In this document: in pieces, positions 40,968-50,166 of the stretch
Numbering within the stretch: position 1 is the first letter of the stretch
Layout of the letters: each line of letters starts with the position of its first letter
NCBI GenBank assembly: GCA_002456975.1
Contig: NTKA01000009.1
Span: 1 to 55,223, forward strand
Length of the DNA: 55,223 nt
Direction: 5' to 3'
Source: Halieaceae bacterium MED-G27
Lineage (GTDB): Bacteria > Pseudomonadota > Gammaproteobacteria > Pseudomonadales > Halieaceae
Translations under genes and position numbers: made by a program
Notes under the pieces: model-generated
What the model was told of the DNA's origin: nothing
Database searches by the model: none
What the model saw: the letters and a program-made list of their open reading frames with translations, nothing else

Positions 40968-42523
40968 GACAAAGCCCCCCGCTTGATAATTTCGTTAGCG
41001 GCATTGCGCCCCGACAGGCCCATCAAGCCTCCACCTGGGTGGGCTCCCGCGCCGCAAAGGTACAGCCCATCGACTGGGGTGGCGTACTGGGTAGATCCCG
41101 GGAAAGGCCGCATCATTAGCGCCTGGTCAATGGACAGTTCACCATGATGCCAGTTTCCGCCGGTCATACCGTGAGATCGCTCAAAGTCGCTCGGAGTAAC
41201 TAGCTCGCTCGCCACGATCATCGACTCAAGGTCGGGCGAATATGCGCTCAACTGATCGATTAACCTTGCCAAAAGCGCGGGTTTCGCTTCATCCCAGCCC
41301 TGTGATGGCTCATAGGGAACGTAATGCACTAGCGCCGTAAGAACATGATGGCCCGCAGGCGCGAGTGATGAGTCCTCCACCGAGGGAATGCTGATATCGA
41401 ATAGATGATGCTCACTAATATCCCGATACTTCATGGGATTCAATGCGGTTTCCATATCATCCAACGGCGGTACGACCAACAAACGTTGTGAGAGCTGATC
41501 GGCTGAGAGACCCTCAAAACTTGGTAGGCCATTTAAGGCCAGATGCAGCTTCGCCGTACCGCTTCGATTTCTATAAAGCTCTACCCGCTTTGCCGTGCCA
41601 GCTTCCATCTGATGGTAGCCAAGTAGTGTTTTGAATGTAGTGGTGGGATCGGCGCTTGAGACCACAATCTTGCTCGAGATCTGTGTGCCGTCTGCCAGCT
41701 CAATGCCAGAGACCTTATCCTCAATCTTGGTGATACTTTTGACCGAGGCGCCCAGCTTGATTTCAACACCAGCCGCTGTCGCTGAAGCAGCCAGAGCATC
41801 GCCTAAGGCACCCATACCACCCATTACCTGCGTCGTACCCGAACCACTCAAGTATTCCCCAGTCACTCGGTGCAAATACGAGTAGACCGTATTAGGTGAC
41901 CGGGGACCCATATTGGTACCCGTCACAGCATCGATCGCCACAGCACTCTTGATAGCAGAATGGTTGAAGTACTCGTTCATCACATCATAAATATTGATGA
42001 GTGCTAGGCGCATGAGATCCTGCATGTGCCCCTTACCTAGGAGCTTTAGACCCAGTCCTAACTTCATTAGCGTGATGCGATCGGTCCAGTTCTTTTCAAC
42101 GAGCTTTGGCGGTCGACCGTGGTAAAGCGTCTTCAGCACTTTGGCAAAGCGCTGCATCATCTGACGAAAGTTTCGATACGCGGCCGCATCGTCAGTATCG
42201 ACGCCCGCACCCGACACCTTGTCACCATCGATAATGAGGTGATCAGCATCGGGCTGAAGACTTATCGTAGCTTTCGGCGCGCTTAGCGATAGTCCCATTT
42301 CCTTCAATTTCATATCGGCCATGACACCGCTATCAAACTGCGACAACCACTGAGCACAATCGGAGACGCTGTAGCCCTCGACAAACTCGCGCGTACTAGC
42401 ACAACCACCAACAACCCCACGCGCCTCCAGGACTAGCACCTTGTGCTTGGCCTTAGCTAGATAAGTGGCACAGATCAAGCCGTTGTGGCCTGCACCAATG
42501 ACTACTGCATCGTAATCAGTCAT
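40964..42523 (-). CDS. CrtI-like NAD(P)/FAD-dependent oxidoreductase (second of pair)
   Basis: About 519 aa flavoprotein of the phytoene desaturase/PYROXD2-like type. The FAD site is VVIGAGHNGLICATYLAKA and the GG motif is VVGGCASTREF; the C-terminal FAD segment is DGLYLCGAGAHPGGGLMGL. ATG 42523 is preferred because GGAGG lies 8 bp upstream; this start overlaps the stop of the first flavoprotein gene by 8 bp. It shares organisation with its neighbour (RPFPGSTQYATP versus RPFPGYAQYRSP), so the two arose by duplication. Carotenoid genes are absent, so a soluble-substrate dehydrogenase is more likely. Confidence 0.87.
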   Translation of the reverse strand: MTDYDAVVIGAGHNGLICATYLAKAKHKVLVLEARGVVGGCASTREFVEGYSVSDCAQWLSQFDSGVMADMKLKEMGLSLSAPKATISLQPDADHLIIDGDKVSGAGVDTDDAAAYRNFRQMMQRFAKVLKTLYHGRPPKLVEKNWTDRITLMKLGLGLKLLGKGHMQDLMRLALINIYDVMNEYFNHSAIKSAVAIDAVTGTNMGPRSPNTVYSYLHRVTGEYLSGSGTTQVMGGMGALGDALAASATAAGVEIKLGASVKSITKIEDKVSGIELADGTQISSKIVVSSADPTTTFKTLLGYHQMEAGTAKRVELYRNRSGTAKLHLALNGLPSFEGLSADQLSQRLLVVPPLDDMETALNPMKYRDISEHHLFDISIPSVEDSSLAPAGHHVLTALVHYVPYEPSQGWDEAKPALLARLIDQLSAYSPDLESMIVASELVTPSDFERSHGMTGGNWHHGELSIDQALMMRPFPGSTQYATPVDGLYLCGAGAHPGGGLMGLSGRNAANEIIKRGALS

Positions 42524-44132
42524 CGGCATATCCTCCGGGAACGGTATTCGGTCGTTTGAGATCTCGCAGTATTTCCCGCGCCGCATTCGCACCGGGCGCC
42601 GCCATCACGCCACCACCGGGGTGGGTGCCTGAGCTGCACATATACATGCCTTTGATCGGCGATCGATACTGCGCGTAACCCGGGAAGGGTCGGTTAAAGA
42701 GCAACTGGTCGAAGGTCAATTCGCCCATGAAAATATTACCCTCGGTAAGACCCACCTCGGCCTCGATTTCTCGCGGCGTCCTGGTTTCACAGTGCAGAAT
42801 CAGATCTCTGAAGTTCGGGCTGTAGTTAGAAATCTGATCGATTACCGACTTCTCAAAGCCATCCTTATCTTCGTCGGTCCACTCTCGGCCTTCTACCTTG
42901 GGTGGGGCGTACTGCACGAACACCGACATCATATGTTTGCCGGGAGGTGCCATGGTGGGATCGGTGAGCGAGGGAATCATCATGTCCAGATAAGGGTCCT
43001 TGGACCATGTGCCCGCCTTCCAGTCATCATAGGCGCGCTCTTGACGCTCGAGTGAATCGCTGAAGTGCAAATCGCCCGCCATTAGCCGGTTTCTAGGATC
43101 GAGGCCATTGAATACAGGTAGACCATCAAGCGCGATGTTAAGCTTTCCTGACGAACCACGAATCTTAAAATTCTGCGCTTTTTTCACCACATCGGCGGGC
43201 AGGTCTTTCGAGTTAGTGATGTCAAGGAAGGTGCGCTTGGGATCTAGGTTCGATACCACGATCGGGGCTCGGTACTCGGTTCCATCTTTTAATGCGACAC
43301 CGACCGCCTTGCCATTCTTAACAATGATCTCATCGACATTCGCATCGCAGATAATCTCTCCACCGAAAGATAAAAACGACTTAGACAGCGCACTGGCAAT
43401 GGCACCCATACCACCTCGCGCAAAACCCCAGGCACCGACGTTGCCATCAACGTCGCCCATATAGTGGTGAAGCAAAACATAAGCTGTTCCTGGTGAGTAA
43501 ACACCAAGTGCGGTACCAATAATGCCACTGCCGGCCATATGCGCCTTGATGACATCGGTTTCAAAATACTCGTTTAGGTAGTCTCCAACGCTAGCAGTCC
43601 AAAACTTAATAGTATCGAGCAGCTTTTCCTCACCCAGCGACATAAACGATTGCGCAAACTCCATTAGATCCCGAAGATCACGAGGTTTTAATGAGGTCGG
43701 GTCCGGTGGTGTGCGCATCAGATAAGGGCGGATCAGCTTGGTTTGCAAGCTGGTATCAGCGGCATAGCGATCATAAGCATTAGCATCTCGCTTGGAGTGC
43801 CTTGCTATCTCGCGGTAGTGACGATCGTGATCCGAGTAGCTACCGAAGTGATCACCGTTTCGCATAAACGTGGCACCACCACCGAAAGGCACCACCTGAA
43901 GACCGTGCCGGGGCAGTTCGAGATCGCGTGTAATTTCAGGGCGTAACAAGCTCGATACATAAGAGCAGTTGGAGTAGTACCAACCCTTGTGAAGCTCCCG
44001 ACTGACGGTCGCACCACCGATGTAGGGGTTGCGCTCGAGCACCGCTACTTTCAAACCAGCTTTGGCCAAATAAGCACCGTTAGTGAGACCGTTGTGACCG
44101 GCTCCTACAACGATCGCGTCATACTGATTCAC
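42516..44132 (-). CDS. CrtI-like NAD(P)/FAD-dependent oxidoreductase (first of pair)
   Basis: 538 aa paralogue of the next gene. FAD-binding IVVGAGHNGLTNGAYLAKAG, IGGATVSREL, and C-terminal KGMYMCSSGTHPGGGVMAAPG are intact. The middle has ARGGMGAIASALSKSFLSFGG, typical of the phytoene-dehydrogenase-like substrate domain. It is the first gene of the minus-strand cluster; its ATG lies 61 bp from a perfect palindrome in the control region shared with the TetR gene. The pair may work as a heterodimer or on successive steps. Confidence 0.88.
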   Translation of the reverse strand: MNQYDAIVVGAGHNGLTNGAYLAKAGLKVAVLERNPYIGGATVSRELHKGWYYSNCSYVSSLLRPEITRDLELPRHGLQVVPFGGGATFMRNGDHFGSYSDHDRHYREIARHSKRDANAYDRYAADTSLQTKLIRPYLMRTPPDPTSLKPRDLRDLMEFAQSFMSLGEEKLLDTIKFWTASVGDYLNEYFETDVIKAHMAGSGIIGTALGVYSPGTAYVLLHHYMGDVDGNVGAWGFARGGMGAIASALSKSFLSFGGEIICDANVDEIIVKNGKAVGVALKDGTEYRAPIVVSNLDPKRTFLDITNSKDLPADVVKKAQNFKIRGSSGKLNIALDGLPVFNGLDPRNRLMAGDLHFSDSLERQERAYDDWKAGTWSKDPYLDMMIPSLTDPTMAPPGKHMMSVFVQYAPPKVEGREWTDEDKDGFEKSVIDQISNYSPNFRDLILHCETRTPREIEAEVGLTEGNIFMGELTFDQLLFNRPFPGYAQYRSPIKGMYMCSSGTHPGGGVMAAPGANAAREILRDLKRPNTVPGGYADD

Positions 44133-44192
44133 AGTTACCTCCGAACATTCGGCATCTATAGAAATGGTGCCATGATAGCGTTCACACGTCTA

Positions 44193-44220
44193 CCAAGAAT
44201 GAATAACCATTCATTCTTGG
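44193..44220. promoter_or_regulatory. Perfect 12-bp inverted repeat, probable TetR operator
   Basis: CCAAGAATGAAT and ATTCATTCTTGG are exact reverse complements separated by AACC. The site lies in the 136-bp region between the divergent TetR-family gene and the catabolic cluster, 49 and 61 bp from the two start codons. Its AATGAAT half-sites are of the kind TetR-family dimers bind, so it probably represses both directions until an inducer is present. Confidence 0.82.
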
Positions 44221-44268
44221 ATTGAGCGAATTAGGCGCAAGGCTTAAGCTAGTGGGGACTGTAAATCG

Positions 44269-44946
44269 ATGACAGCAATGACCCAAAAAGCGCAACACAA
44301 AAACGCTCAGACAGCGGCGACTCAAAACGAGACAAAAAAGCCTCGCAAGATCCTGCCGAGAGAGGAGCGACGCCAGCAACTGATCGAGGCAACCATTTCT
44401 TGTATTGCGCGCGATGGACTCGGCTCGACCACGATGCAAATGGTCACTAAAGAGGCAGGACTCAGCCTTGGCATTGCCAACCTTCACTTCGAAACGAAAG
44501 ACAACTTACTCAAGGAGACACTTCGCTATGTCGCTGAGGAATACCACAGCGGGCAAATTGCGATTATGCAAGGGCAGGAAACCGAGGATTTGACCAGTCG
44601 ACTGACTGCCCTGCTCAACTTCCAATTGAGTCAAGGCGTCACGCAACGACAAAAGATGGCTGTTTGGTTCGCATACTACGGCGAGGCCGGTGCACGTCCT
44701 GTTTATCAAAAGATCGTGTCGGCCTGGGATCGAGCCGCTGCCAAACAACTCGAGACCTTATTTGAGGCCATCATCGAGGACGGTCAATACAGAAATATTG
44801 ATGCTGCTGATCTCGCAATGGGCTACTCAGCGCTTATCGATGGCTTGCACCTAGCGCTACTAGTGACACCGCGCGAATTGACCAAGAAGCAGGCAAAGGC
44901 GATCGCAAAAGATTTTCTCCAGCGCGCGTTTCCCAAGCACTTATGA
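44269..44946 (+). CDS. TetR-family regulator, BetI-like
   Basis: 225 aa. A charged N-terminal tail of about 30 residues precedes the helix-turn-helix domain (REERRQQLIEATISCIARDG, TTMQMVTKEAGLSLGIANLHF-TK). The ligand-binding domain is of the BetI type (WFAYYGEAGARPVYQKIVSAWD, YSALIDGLHLALLV). BetI-type regulators sense quaternary amines such as choline; by analogy this one may sense the cluster's substrate. It is transcribed away from the flavoprotein operon across the 44193-44220 palindrome. Confidence 0.88.
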   Translation: MTAMTQKAQHKNAQTAATQNETKKPRKILPREERRQQLIEATISCIARDGLGSTTMQMVTKEAGLSLGIANLHFETKDNLLKETLRYVAEEYHSGQIAIMQGQETEDLTSRLTALLNFQLSQGVTQRQKMAVWFAYYGEAGARPVYQKIVSAWDRAAAKQLETLFEAIIEDGQYRNIDAADLAMGYSALIDGLHLALLVTPRELTKKQAKAIAKDFLQRAFPKHL

Positions 44947-45132
44947 TGCTCTTTCGCCTATCTCAAGCAACGCGATACCGCGCAGCCAACGTAGTGATCA
45001 ACCCGTATCAACCAAGCTGCAGATCTAGCTGATAGTTGACGGTCAGCACTGTAGGAAAATCCTGTACGCGCCGGTCACTCAATGTGCCTAATGCGTGGCG
45101 GGTAATTCGATAGCGCCCTGAATCGGCCCGAA

Positions 45133-45690
45133 TCAGCGTTGAATTTTAGTCGGTGGGATGTAATCGAAAATAAAGTTAATCCGCCCCTCGTCACCCTTAT
45201 TCATCACGCTGTGCTGTTTTTGATTGTTGATCTCATAGACATTGCCGATCGACATTTTTTGCGGTCGGCCATCGATCATGAAGCGCACCCTGGGATTGGT
45301 GTAAATGGGTATATGGATGCGATGACCGTAATGAAACGAGGGATGCTTGTCGTTGTGGGGCTTGATAATGCCTCCCGCCTCCAAGCGTGCTGCCATCGCG
45401 CGGATAATCGTGCCACCGGGTGGGTAGTGATCCCCCAGAATTTGGTGCATGAGCGGTAAGGCCTCATCCACTAGCAAGTCCCAACCAACATCCTTGGCGA
45501 CTTCGATATTGGGCCAGCCCTGACCGTCGGTAAAGACCATCACAATCGACTGAGTGTGCTGATGCACCTCGTACTCGAGCTGGCGAAACTGATTACCCCA
45601 CCAAGCCTCTTCGGGCAGGCTCAAGATTTTACTTTTAAGCGGCTCGATGTCGTAACTGCCAAGGTCTTTAATCGCTACGCCGATATCCAT
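45133..45690 (-). CDS. Aspartyl/asparaginyl beta-hydroxylase-domain protein
   Basis: 185 aa single-domain Fe(II)/2-oxoglutarate oxygenase of the AspH type. IIKPHNDKHPSFHYGHRIHIPI holds the metal His and a conserved Arg, KQHSVMNKGDEGRINFIFDY the distal His and 2-oxoglutarate Arg. No membrane segment, so cytoplasmic. Related small enzymes hydroxylate free amino acids, lipids or peptides; the substrate is unknown. It is separated by 159 bp from the MFS gene upstream on the same strand; that gap shows no convincing gene. Confidence 0.85.
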   Translation of the reverse strand: MDIGVAIKDLGSYDIEPLKSKILSLPEEAWWGNQFRQLEYEVHQHTQSIVMVFTDGQGWPNIEVAKDVGWDLLVDEALPLMHQILGDHYPPGGTIIRAMAARLEAGGIIKPHNDKHPSFHYGHRIHIPIYTNPRVRFMIDGRPQKMSIGNVYEINNQKQHSVMNKGDEGRINFIFDYIPPTKIQR

Positions 45691-45849
45691 AGGTCTTTGC
45701 TTTTTTCATTTTATCGATGATGGCCAAACCGATCTGCTTTATCAACTGACGGTATTTATTGTCCCAAGGCACCGACAAATGGGCTTGGTGCCGGTGCCGC
45801 ATAGCATGGGTTATCCGGCGGGATTCCGACGCGATAAGAACACTCCCAT

Positions 45850-47004
45850 TCAATCGCGAAAGCGCAGGTAGAGCATGCCGTAGATAGCGAAGGCGACTAT
45901 TGCTGCCAATGCACACATAACGAAAACACCACCGAATCCCCAGCCATAGTCGAGCATAAATGAGGCGGCAAAGGGACCAATGGTCTGACCCAGACCCTGT
46001 GCGCCAGGTATAAAAGCGGCTGCACTGCCCGAGCGGTCAGCCACTGACACACCCCCCATTTGATACACATCGATAAAGATCCACAGAAAATTGAACATCG
46101 CCACGCTCATCACAAAGACCGCAGCGGTGAAGCTTATCGACAGCAATCCAACAGCGATAATCATCAACAGAAAGGTCAATAAGAGCGGACGATCGTAGTC
46201 AAATTTTTTGAGAACATACATAGCACCAAAGCAGCCAAAGAAAGACAGCAGCACCGACCATGAAATCACCTGACCCGCCCATTGTCCGTCTAATCCTGCA
46301 GCCTCTGCCGCGAGCTCGATATTCGCCCAATAGGCACCGATGTTGATATAGGAAATAACAATCGCCGCAATACCCACCCACGCCACTGCGGTGGGTCGCT
46401 GGGTGTCACTGGGCTCTTCGGGCAGTTCGATCGCGGTCAAATCAATAGTAGGTATCAGTCGGACAAACGGGATTGTGACGACGTAGGTCAAAATGAAAAA
46501 GATGTATATCCCATTCATTGAAAGTAGCGGAATCAGTTGCAACTCCAAAAACTGCGATATGGCAAAAGCCAATAGCATCCAGTTAAAAGCTTCTCGTGGC
46601 TTCGAACAGGCACCGAGGCCCGCCACCGCAACCGCGGTATAAAAGCCTGAGCCAAGACCCGCCAATAAGCGCAACCCCAACGTAGTCTCGTAATCCACAT
46701 ATTGCGTGCACAGTGCATTAGCGAGAATCGCGAGCGCTATACCTAGATACGTCAGTAACTGTCGGCTAACGCGTTTAATCAACACACTCGTCGCAACCGC
46801 CCCCAAAAAGAGACCCAACAGATCCGCTGATGCGACTCTGTTTACCTGCACCTCGGTAAAGCCCAATTGATCGACCCAAGCGCTGTTGATGGCGGGCAAG
46901 GCCACCAATACGCTGTAGCCCACGAGTGTCATAAATAAACTGAGTAGAAAGGGGCCTCGGCCATCAAATGGATTAGTCGATGCTGTCACAGCTGATGTAT
47001 TCAA
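45850..47004 (-). CDS. MFS transporter
   Basis: 384 aa with about twelve helices (for example FLLSLFMTLVGYSVLVALPAI, ADLLGLFLGAVATSVLI, LLAGLGSGFYTAVAVAGLGAC, GLGQTIGPFAASFMLDYGWG). The loop between helices 2 and 3 reads KRVSRQLLTY, a weak version of the MFS signature. Substrate unknown. It is divergent from the TPR-sulfotransferase gene with 167 bp between starts. Confidence 0.85.
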   Translation of the reverse strand: MNTSAVTASTNPFDGRGPFLLSLFMTLVGYSVLVALPAINSAWVDQLGFTEVQVNRVASADLLGLFLGAVATSVLIKRVSRQLLTYLGIALAILANALCTQYVDYETTLGLRLLAGLGSGFYTAVAVAGLGACSKPREAFNWMLLAFAISQFLELQLIPLLSMNGIYIFFILTYVVTIPFVRLIPTIDLTAIELPEEPSDTQRPTAVAWVGIAAIVISYINIGAYWANIELAAEAAGLDGQWAGQVISWSVLLSFFGCFGAMYVLKKFDYDRPLLLTFLLMIIAVGLLSISFTAAVFVMSVAMFNFLWIFIDVYQMGGVSVADRSGSAAAFIPGAQGLGQTIGPFAASFMLDYGWGFGGVFVMCALAAIVAFAIYGMLYLRFRD

Positions 47005-47171
47005 TGGACACCTCGCAAGCGCTTTGTGAATGATTTAATTTATGAGCTTGATGGAGCTACTGTGTCATTGGCGCCGGGTGAAGGCAATGGGCAGAGCCGA
47101 TGGAGCCAGTTATTGCGGCACACCTTTGGCAAACACCGTACACTCAGGCAAAGGAGATCGATAAAAAAATC

Positions 47172-49166
47172 ATGGATCAACAGCACCCACGAAAAGTATT
47201 TGAACAAGCCGTCGCTTTGCTAAAAGCGGGCCGTCGAGATGATGCGGAGACACTATGCCGCAATACGCTCGAGCGTGATCCCGGCGATATCAATTTCGTC
47301 GCATTGCTAGGTTCGATTCTGGCCGATAAGGGTGATCTCGATGAGGCGGAGACGCTACTGACCCGTGCCGTCAAAGCGGCGCCTGGCCATGCTAAGGCAC
47401 AGGAAGATCTCGGTACCGTCCTTTTGAATCGCAACCGCGCGGAAGAGGCGATCCCCTACCTCAAGCGGGCCTCCGAACTGCGACCCCAACACCCTCCGCT
47501 ACTCAGCAAACTGAGTGGAGCTTATTTGAGCTTGGGAATGAAAACCGAAGCCGAAGCTTTGCGGTCACAGGCAACCGCACTGTCACCAGAGCAAGCCAAA
47601 CTCGAGGAAGCCACCCGACTCTTTGTCAGTGGCAAATTTAGAGAATCCGAAAAACTAGCTCAGGAGCTAGTCAGAGCGAATCCACGGGATGTGAACTCTG
47701 CGCTGTTACTCGCACGCCTTGCAATCAACGCGAGCTGTTTCGAGGACGCCAAAGCCATCCTAGAAAAAATTATCGAGATGACACCTCGCTTCATTGCGGC
47801 GTGGCACGACTTGGGTACGGTCCTGAAAGAGCTTCATGAATACGAAGAGGCTGTTGACGTACTTCGGAAGGCACTTGAGATCGAGCCCAGCAATGCGATG
47901 TCGCATTACTACCTAGGTGCCGCCCTTGCCATGGCTGCAGAGCCAGAAGAGGCGGTCACCTCTTATCAAGAAGCAGTTGCTATTGACCCTCAACTAACAG
48001 GTGCCCACATAGGCTTAGGCCATGTGCTTAAGACTGTCGGTGATCAAGCGGGGGGTATTGCGGCCTACCGGCGTGCGATCGAGCTTCGCCCCAATTTTGG
48101 CGAGACCTACTACAGTCTCGCGAACCTAAAGACCTTTAGTTTCGATGCCGACGACATCGAAGATATGAGCGTCAGGCTCGCCAACGAAAAGCTACCTATC
48201 GACTGCAGAGTGCATTTCGCCTTCTCACTCGGAAAAGCCTACGAAGATCTCAAGGATTATGACCGAGCCTTTGAGCACTATGAGCTGGCGAACCAGTTGC
48301 ATCGCGATACGATCGCTTACGATCCGGTACAAACCGAAATTGCACACGAACGCATGCGAGCTATCTTCAGTGCGGATTTCTTTAATAAGCTGGATGCCAG
48401 CAGTGCCTGCCTCCGCCCTGATCCAATTTTTATCGTAGGACTGCCCCGCTCGGGTTCAACCCTTCTTGAGCAGATCCTGGCGAGTCACTCCATGGTCGAC
48501 GGAACCAGCGAGTTACCCGATATTTCCATGATCGCCCAAGACCTAACACAACGGAGGTCGGGACAGGTATTTCCGCAATGCATGAACGACCTATCATCCT
48601 CAGAGATCAAAGGACTGGGTAAGAAGTACCTTCAGCAGACCCAGCGCCACCGTCAGACCGCACCGTTCTTCACTGACAAAATGCCCAATAACTTCGCCTA
48701 CGTCGGCTTCATTAAGAGCATTCTTCCTAACGCAAAAATCATCGATGCGCGCAGACATCCAATGGACAGCTGTTTTGGCTGCTTCAAACAGCACTTCGCC
48801 AAAGGTCAGACTTTCACCTATGACCTGTTCGAACTCGGAGAGTTTTATCTCGAGTACCTGCAAATGATGGATCACTGGGATACCGCATTGCCAGGTCAGG
48901 TACTACGAGTTCAATACGAAGACGTCGTTGCCGACTTAGACACGCAAGTAAGGCGCATTCTCGAGTTTTGTGAACTCCCCTTCGAAGATGCCTGCGTCAA
49001 CTTCCACGAAACGAAACGGGCGGTTAGAACCGCCAGCTCCGAGCAGGTTAGACAGCCCATCTACAAGGGCTCAGTCGAAACTTGGAGACGCTATGGTGCG
49101 CATCTCGATCCCCTTAAAGATATCCTTGTCCCTGTATTTCCTAAATCGGAAACATCACAAGTATGA
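47172..49166 (+). CDS. TPR-sulfotransferase fusion protein
   Basis: About 664 aa. Residues 1-370 are tandem TPR units (ALLKAGRRDDAETLCRNTLERDPGD, ALEIEPSNAMSHYYLGAALA, AYRRAIELRPNFGETYYSLA). From about 416 a sulfotransferase domain follows: 5'-PAPS loop FIVGLPRSGSTLLEQIL, a TDKMPNNFAYVGFI segment and the 3'-phosphate motif DARRHPMDSCFGCF. It would transfer sulfate from PAPS to a hydroxyl of a protein or sugar bound through the TPRs. ATG 47172 is chosen since homologues begin near this TPR; AAGGAG at 47151 is rather far upstream (15 bp). Its stop overlaps the next start as ATGA. Confidence 0.87.
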   Translation: MDQQHPRKVFEQAVALLKAGRRDDAETLCRNTLERDPGDINFVALLGSILADKGDLDEAETLLTRAVKAAPGHAKAQEDLGTVLLNRNRAEEAIPYLKRASELRPQHPPLLSKLSGAYLSLGMKTEAEALRSQATALSPEQAKLEEATRLFVSGKFRESEKLAQELVRANPRDVNSALLLARLAINASCFEDAKAILEKIIEMTPRFIAAWHDLGTVLKELHEYEEAVDVLRKALEIEPSNAMSHYYLGAALAMAAEPEEAVTSYQEAVAIDPQLTGAHIGLGHVLKTVGDQAGGIAAYRRAIELRPNFGETYYSLANLKTFSFDADDIEDMSVRLANEKLPIDCRVHFAFSLGKAYEDLKDYDRAFEHYELANQLHRDTIAYDPVQTEIAHERMRAIFSADFFNKLDASSACLRPDPIFIVGLPRSGSTLLEQILASHSMVDGTSELPDISMIAQDLTQRRSGQVFPQCMNDLSSSEIKGLGKKYLQQTQRHRQTAPFFTDKMPNNFAYVGFIKSILPNAKIIDARRHPMDSCFGCFKQHFAKGQTFTYDLFELGEFYLEYLQMMDHWDTALPGQVLRVQYEDVVADLDTQVRRILEFCELPFEDACVNFHETKRAVRTASSEQVRQPIYKGSVETWRRYGAHLDPLKDILVPVFPKSETSQV

Positions 49167-50104
49167 CGCTCAAACTGCCAACCTTAGTCGCAACCTCTGT
49201 GGTCAGAGGTTCTCAAAAAGGACAGAGCCACGGGGGGGTCTACCTGATCGACTTTGAAAACCAGACAGTCGATCAAAAGATTGACTGGAACTCGGGGGAT
49301 ATCGATTTCTCTGGTCGGGGCTGGGATCGAGGACTGCGGGGTGTCGAATTTACCGAGGACGCCGTATGGATTGCAGCGAGTGATGAGCTGTTTTGCTATA
49401 GCCCCGAATTCGAGCTCATCGACTCTTATCGAAATCCCTACCTGAAGCACTGCCACGAAATTAGTCGACGCGACAATTTACTATTTTTGACGTCGACAGG
49501 CTTCGACTCTTTGCTCGCGTTTGATGTGCAAACTAAGGAATTTGTCTGGGGATTCTATATTTCGAAAAATGGAGCCGAATGGGTAGGACAAGCCTTTGAC
49601 CCAAGGGCTCGAGGCGGTCCGGCGTTCGTCAATTCTTACCATATCAACATGGTGAGGGTAGATCAGGATGGTATTTCCTTCAGCGGACTCAATACTCAGG
49701 CCTTACTCGCCGTATCAGCTGACCTGTCAATCACGGAAATCTGTAGCCTCCCGCGCGGATGTCACAACGCCATGCCCATTGCTGATGGAGTGATATTTAA
49801 TGACACGGCATCCGATACCGTGCGCCTAGTGACTCGACATACTGGCGAGCGGAGTGTCCCTGTACCGACTTTCCCCGCGGACGAGCTAGACTTTATGGGA
49901 ATCGATGACTCCAAAATTGCAAGGCAGGGGTTTGGCCGCGGTCTCTGTTTAATCAATCAGCACATCATTGCGGCCGGCTCGTCACCTTCCACCGTGTCCA
50001 TTATCGATATCAGTCAGAGCAAACGATTAACAGCGGTCAACCTCACGATGGATATCCGCAATGCAATCCACGGTCTTGAATGCTGGCCAGCCGATTGGTC
50101 ATAG
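49163..50104 (+). CDS. Propeller-like protein coupled to TPR-sulfotransferase
   Basis: 313 aa soluble, beta-rich protein without a signal peptide. Repeated blade-like elements are HGGVYLIDFENQTVDQKID, RGLRGVEFTEDAVWIAASDELFCYS, HCHEISRRDNLLFLTSTGFDSLLAFD and RQGFGRGLCLINQHIIAAGSSPSTVSIID. The pattern resembles DUF4915/TIGR03032-like proteins, which often accompany TPR-sulfotransferases, but this assignment is uncertain. The 4-bp overlap with the sulfotransferase gene argues that it binds or modifies the same substrate. A terminator follows directly. Confidence 0.75.
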   Translation: MTLKLPTLVATSVVRGSQKGQSHGGVYLIDFENQTVDQKIDWNSGDIDFSGRGWDRGLRGVEFTEDAVWIAASDELFCYSPEFELIDSYRNPYLKHCHEISRRDNLLFLTSTGFDSLLAFDVQTKEFVWGFYISKNGAEWVGQAFDPRARGGPAFVNSYHINMVRVDQDGISFSGLNTQALLAVSADLSITEICSLPRGCHNAMPIADGVIFNDTASDTVRLVTRHTGERSVPVPTFPADELDFMGIDDSKIARQGFGRGLCLINQHIIAAGSSPSTVSIIDISQSKRLTAVNLTMDIRNAIHGLECWPADWS

Positions 50105-50125
50105 CGACACGGGAAAAACAAAAAA

Positions 50126-50150
50126 AAAAGGGCGCAAGAAACGCCCTTTT
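50126..50150. terminator. Bidirectional Rho-independent terminator
   Basis: AAAAGGGCG and CGCCCTTTT form a 9-bp stem with a 7-base loop (CAAGAAA). The run of A's upstream becomes a T tract on the minus strand and TTTT follows the stem on the plus strand. It lies between the convergent ends of the propeller-like gene and the TonB receptor gene and can serve both. Confidence 0.9.
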
Positions 50151-50166
50151 GGAATAATCGCATTTG

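Noticed and set aside
45668-45916. Small frame between the MFS and AspH-like genes
   Set aside because: It overlaps the MFS gene end in a different frame and has no ribosome site or recognised similarity. The 159-bp gap itself holds no clear gene.
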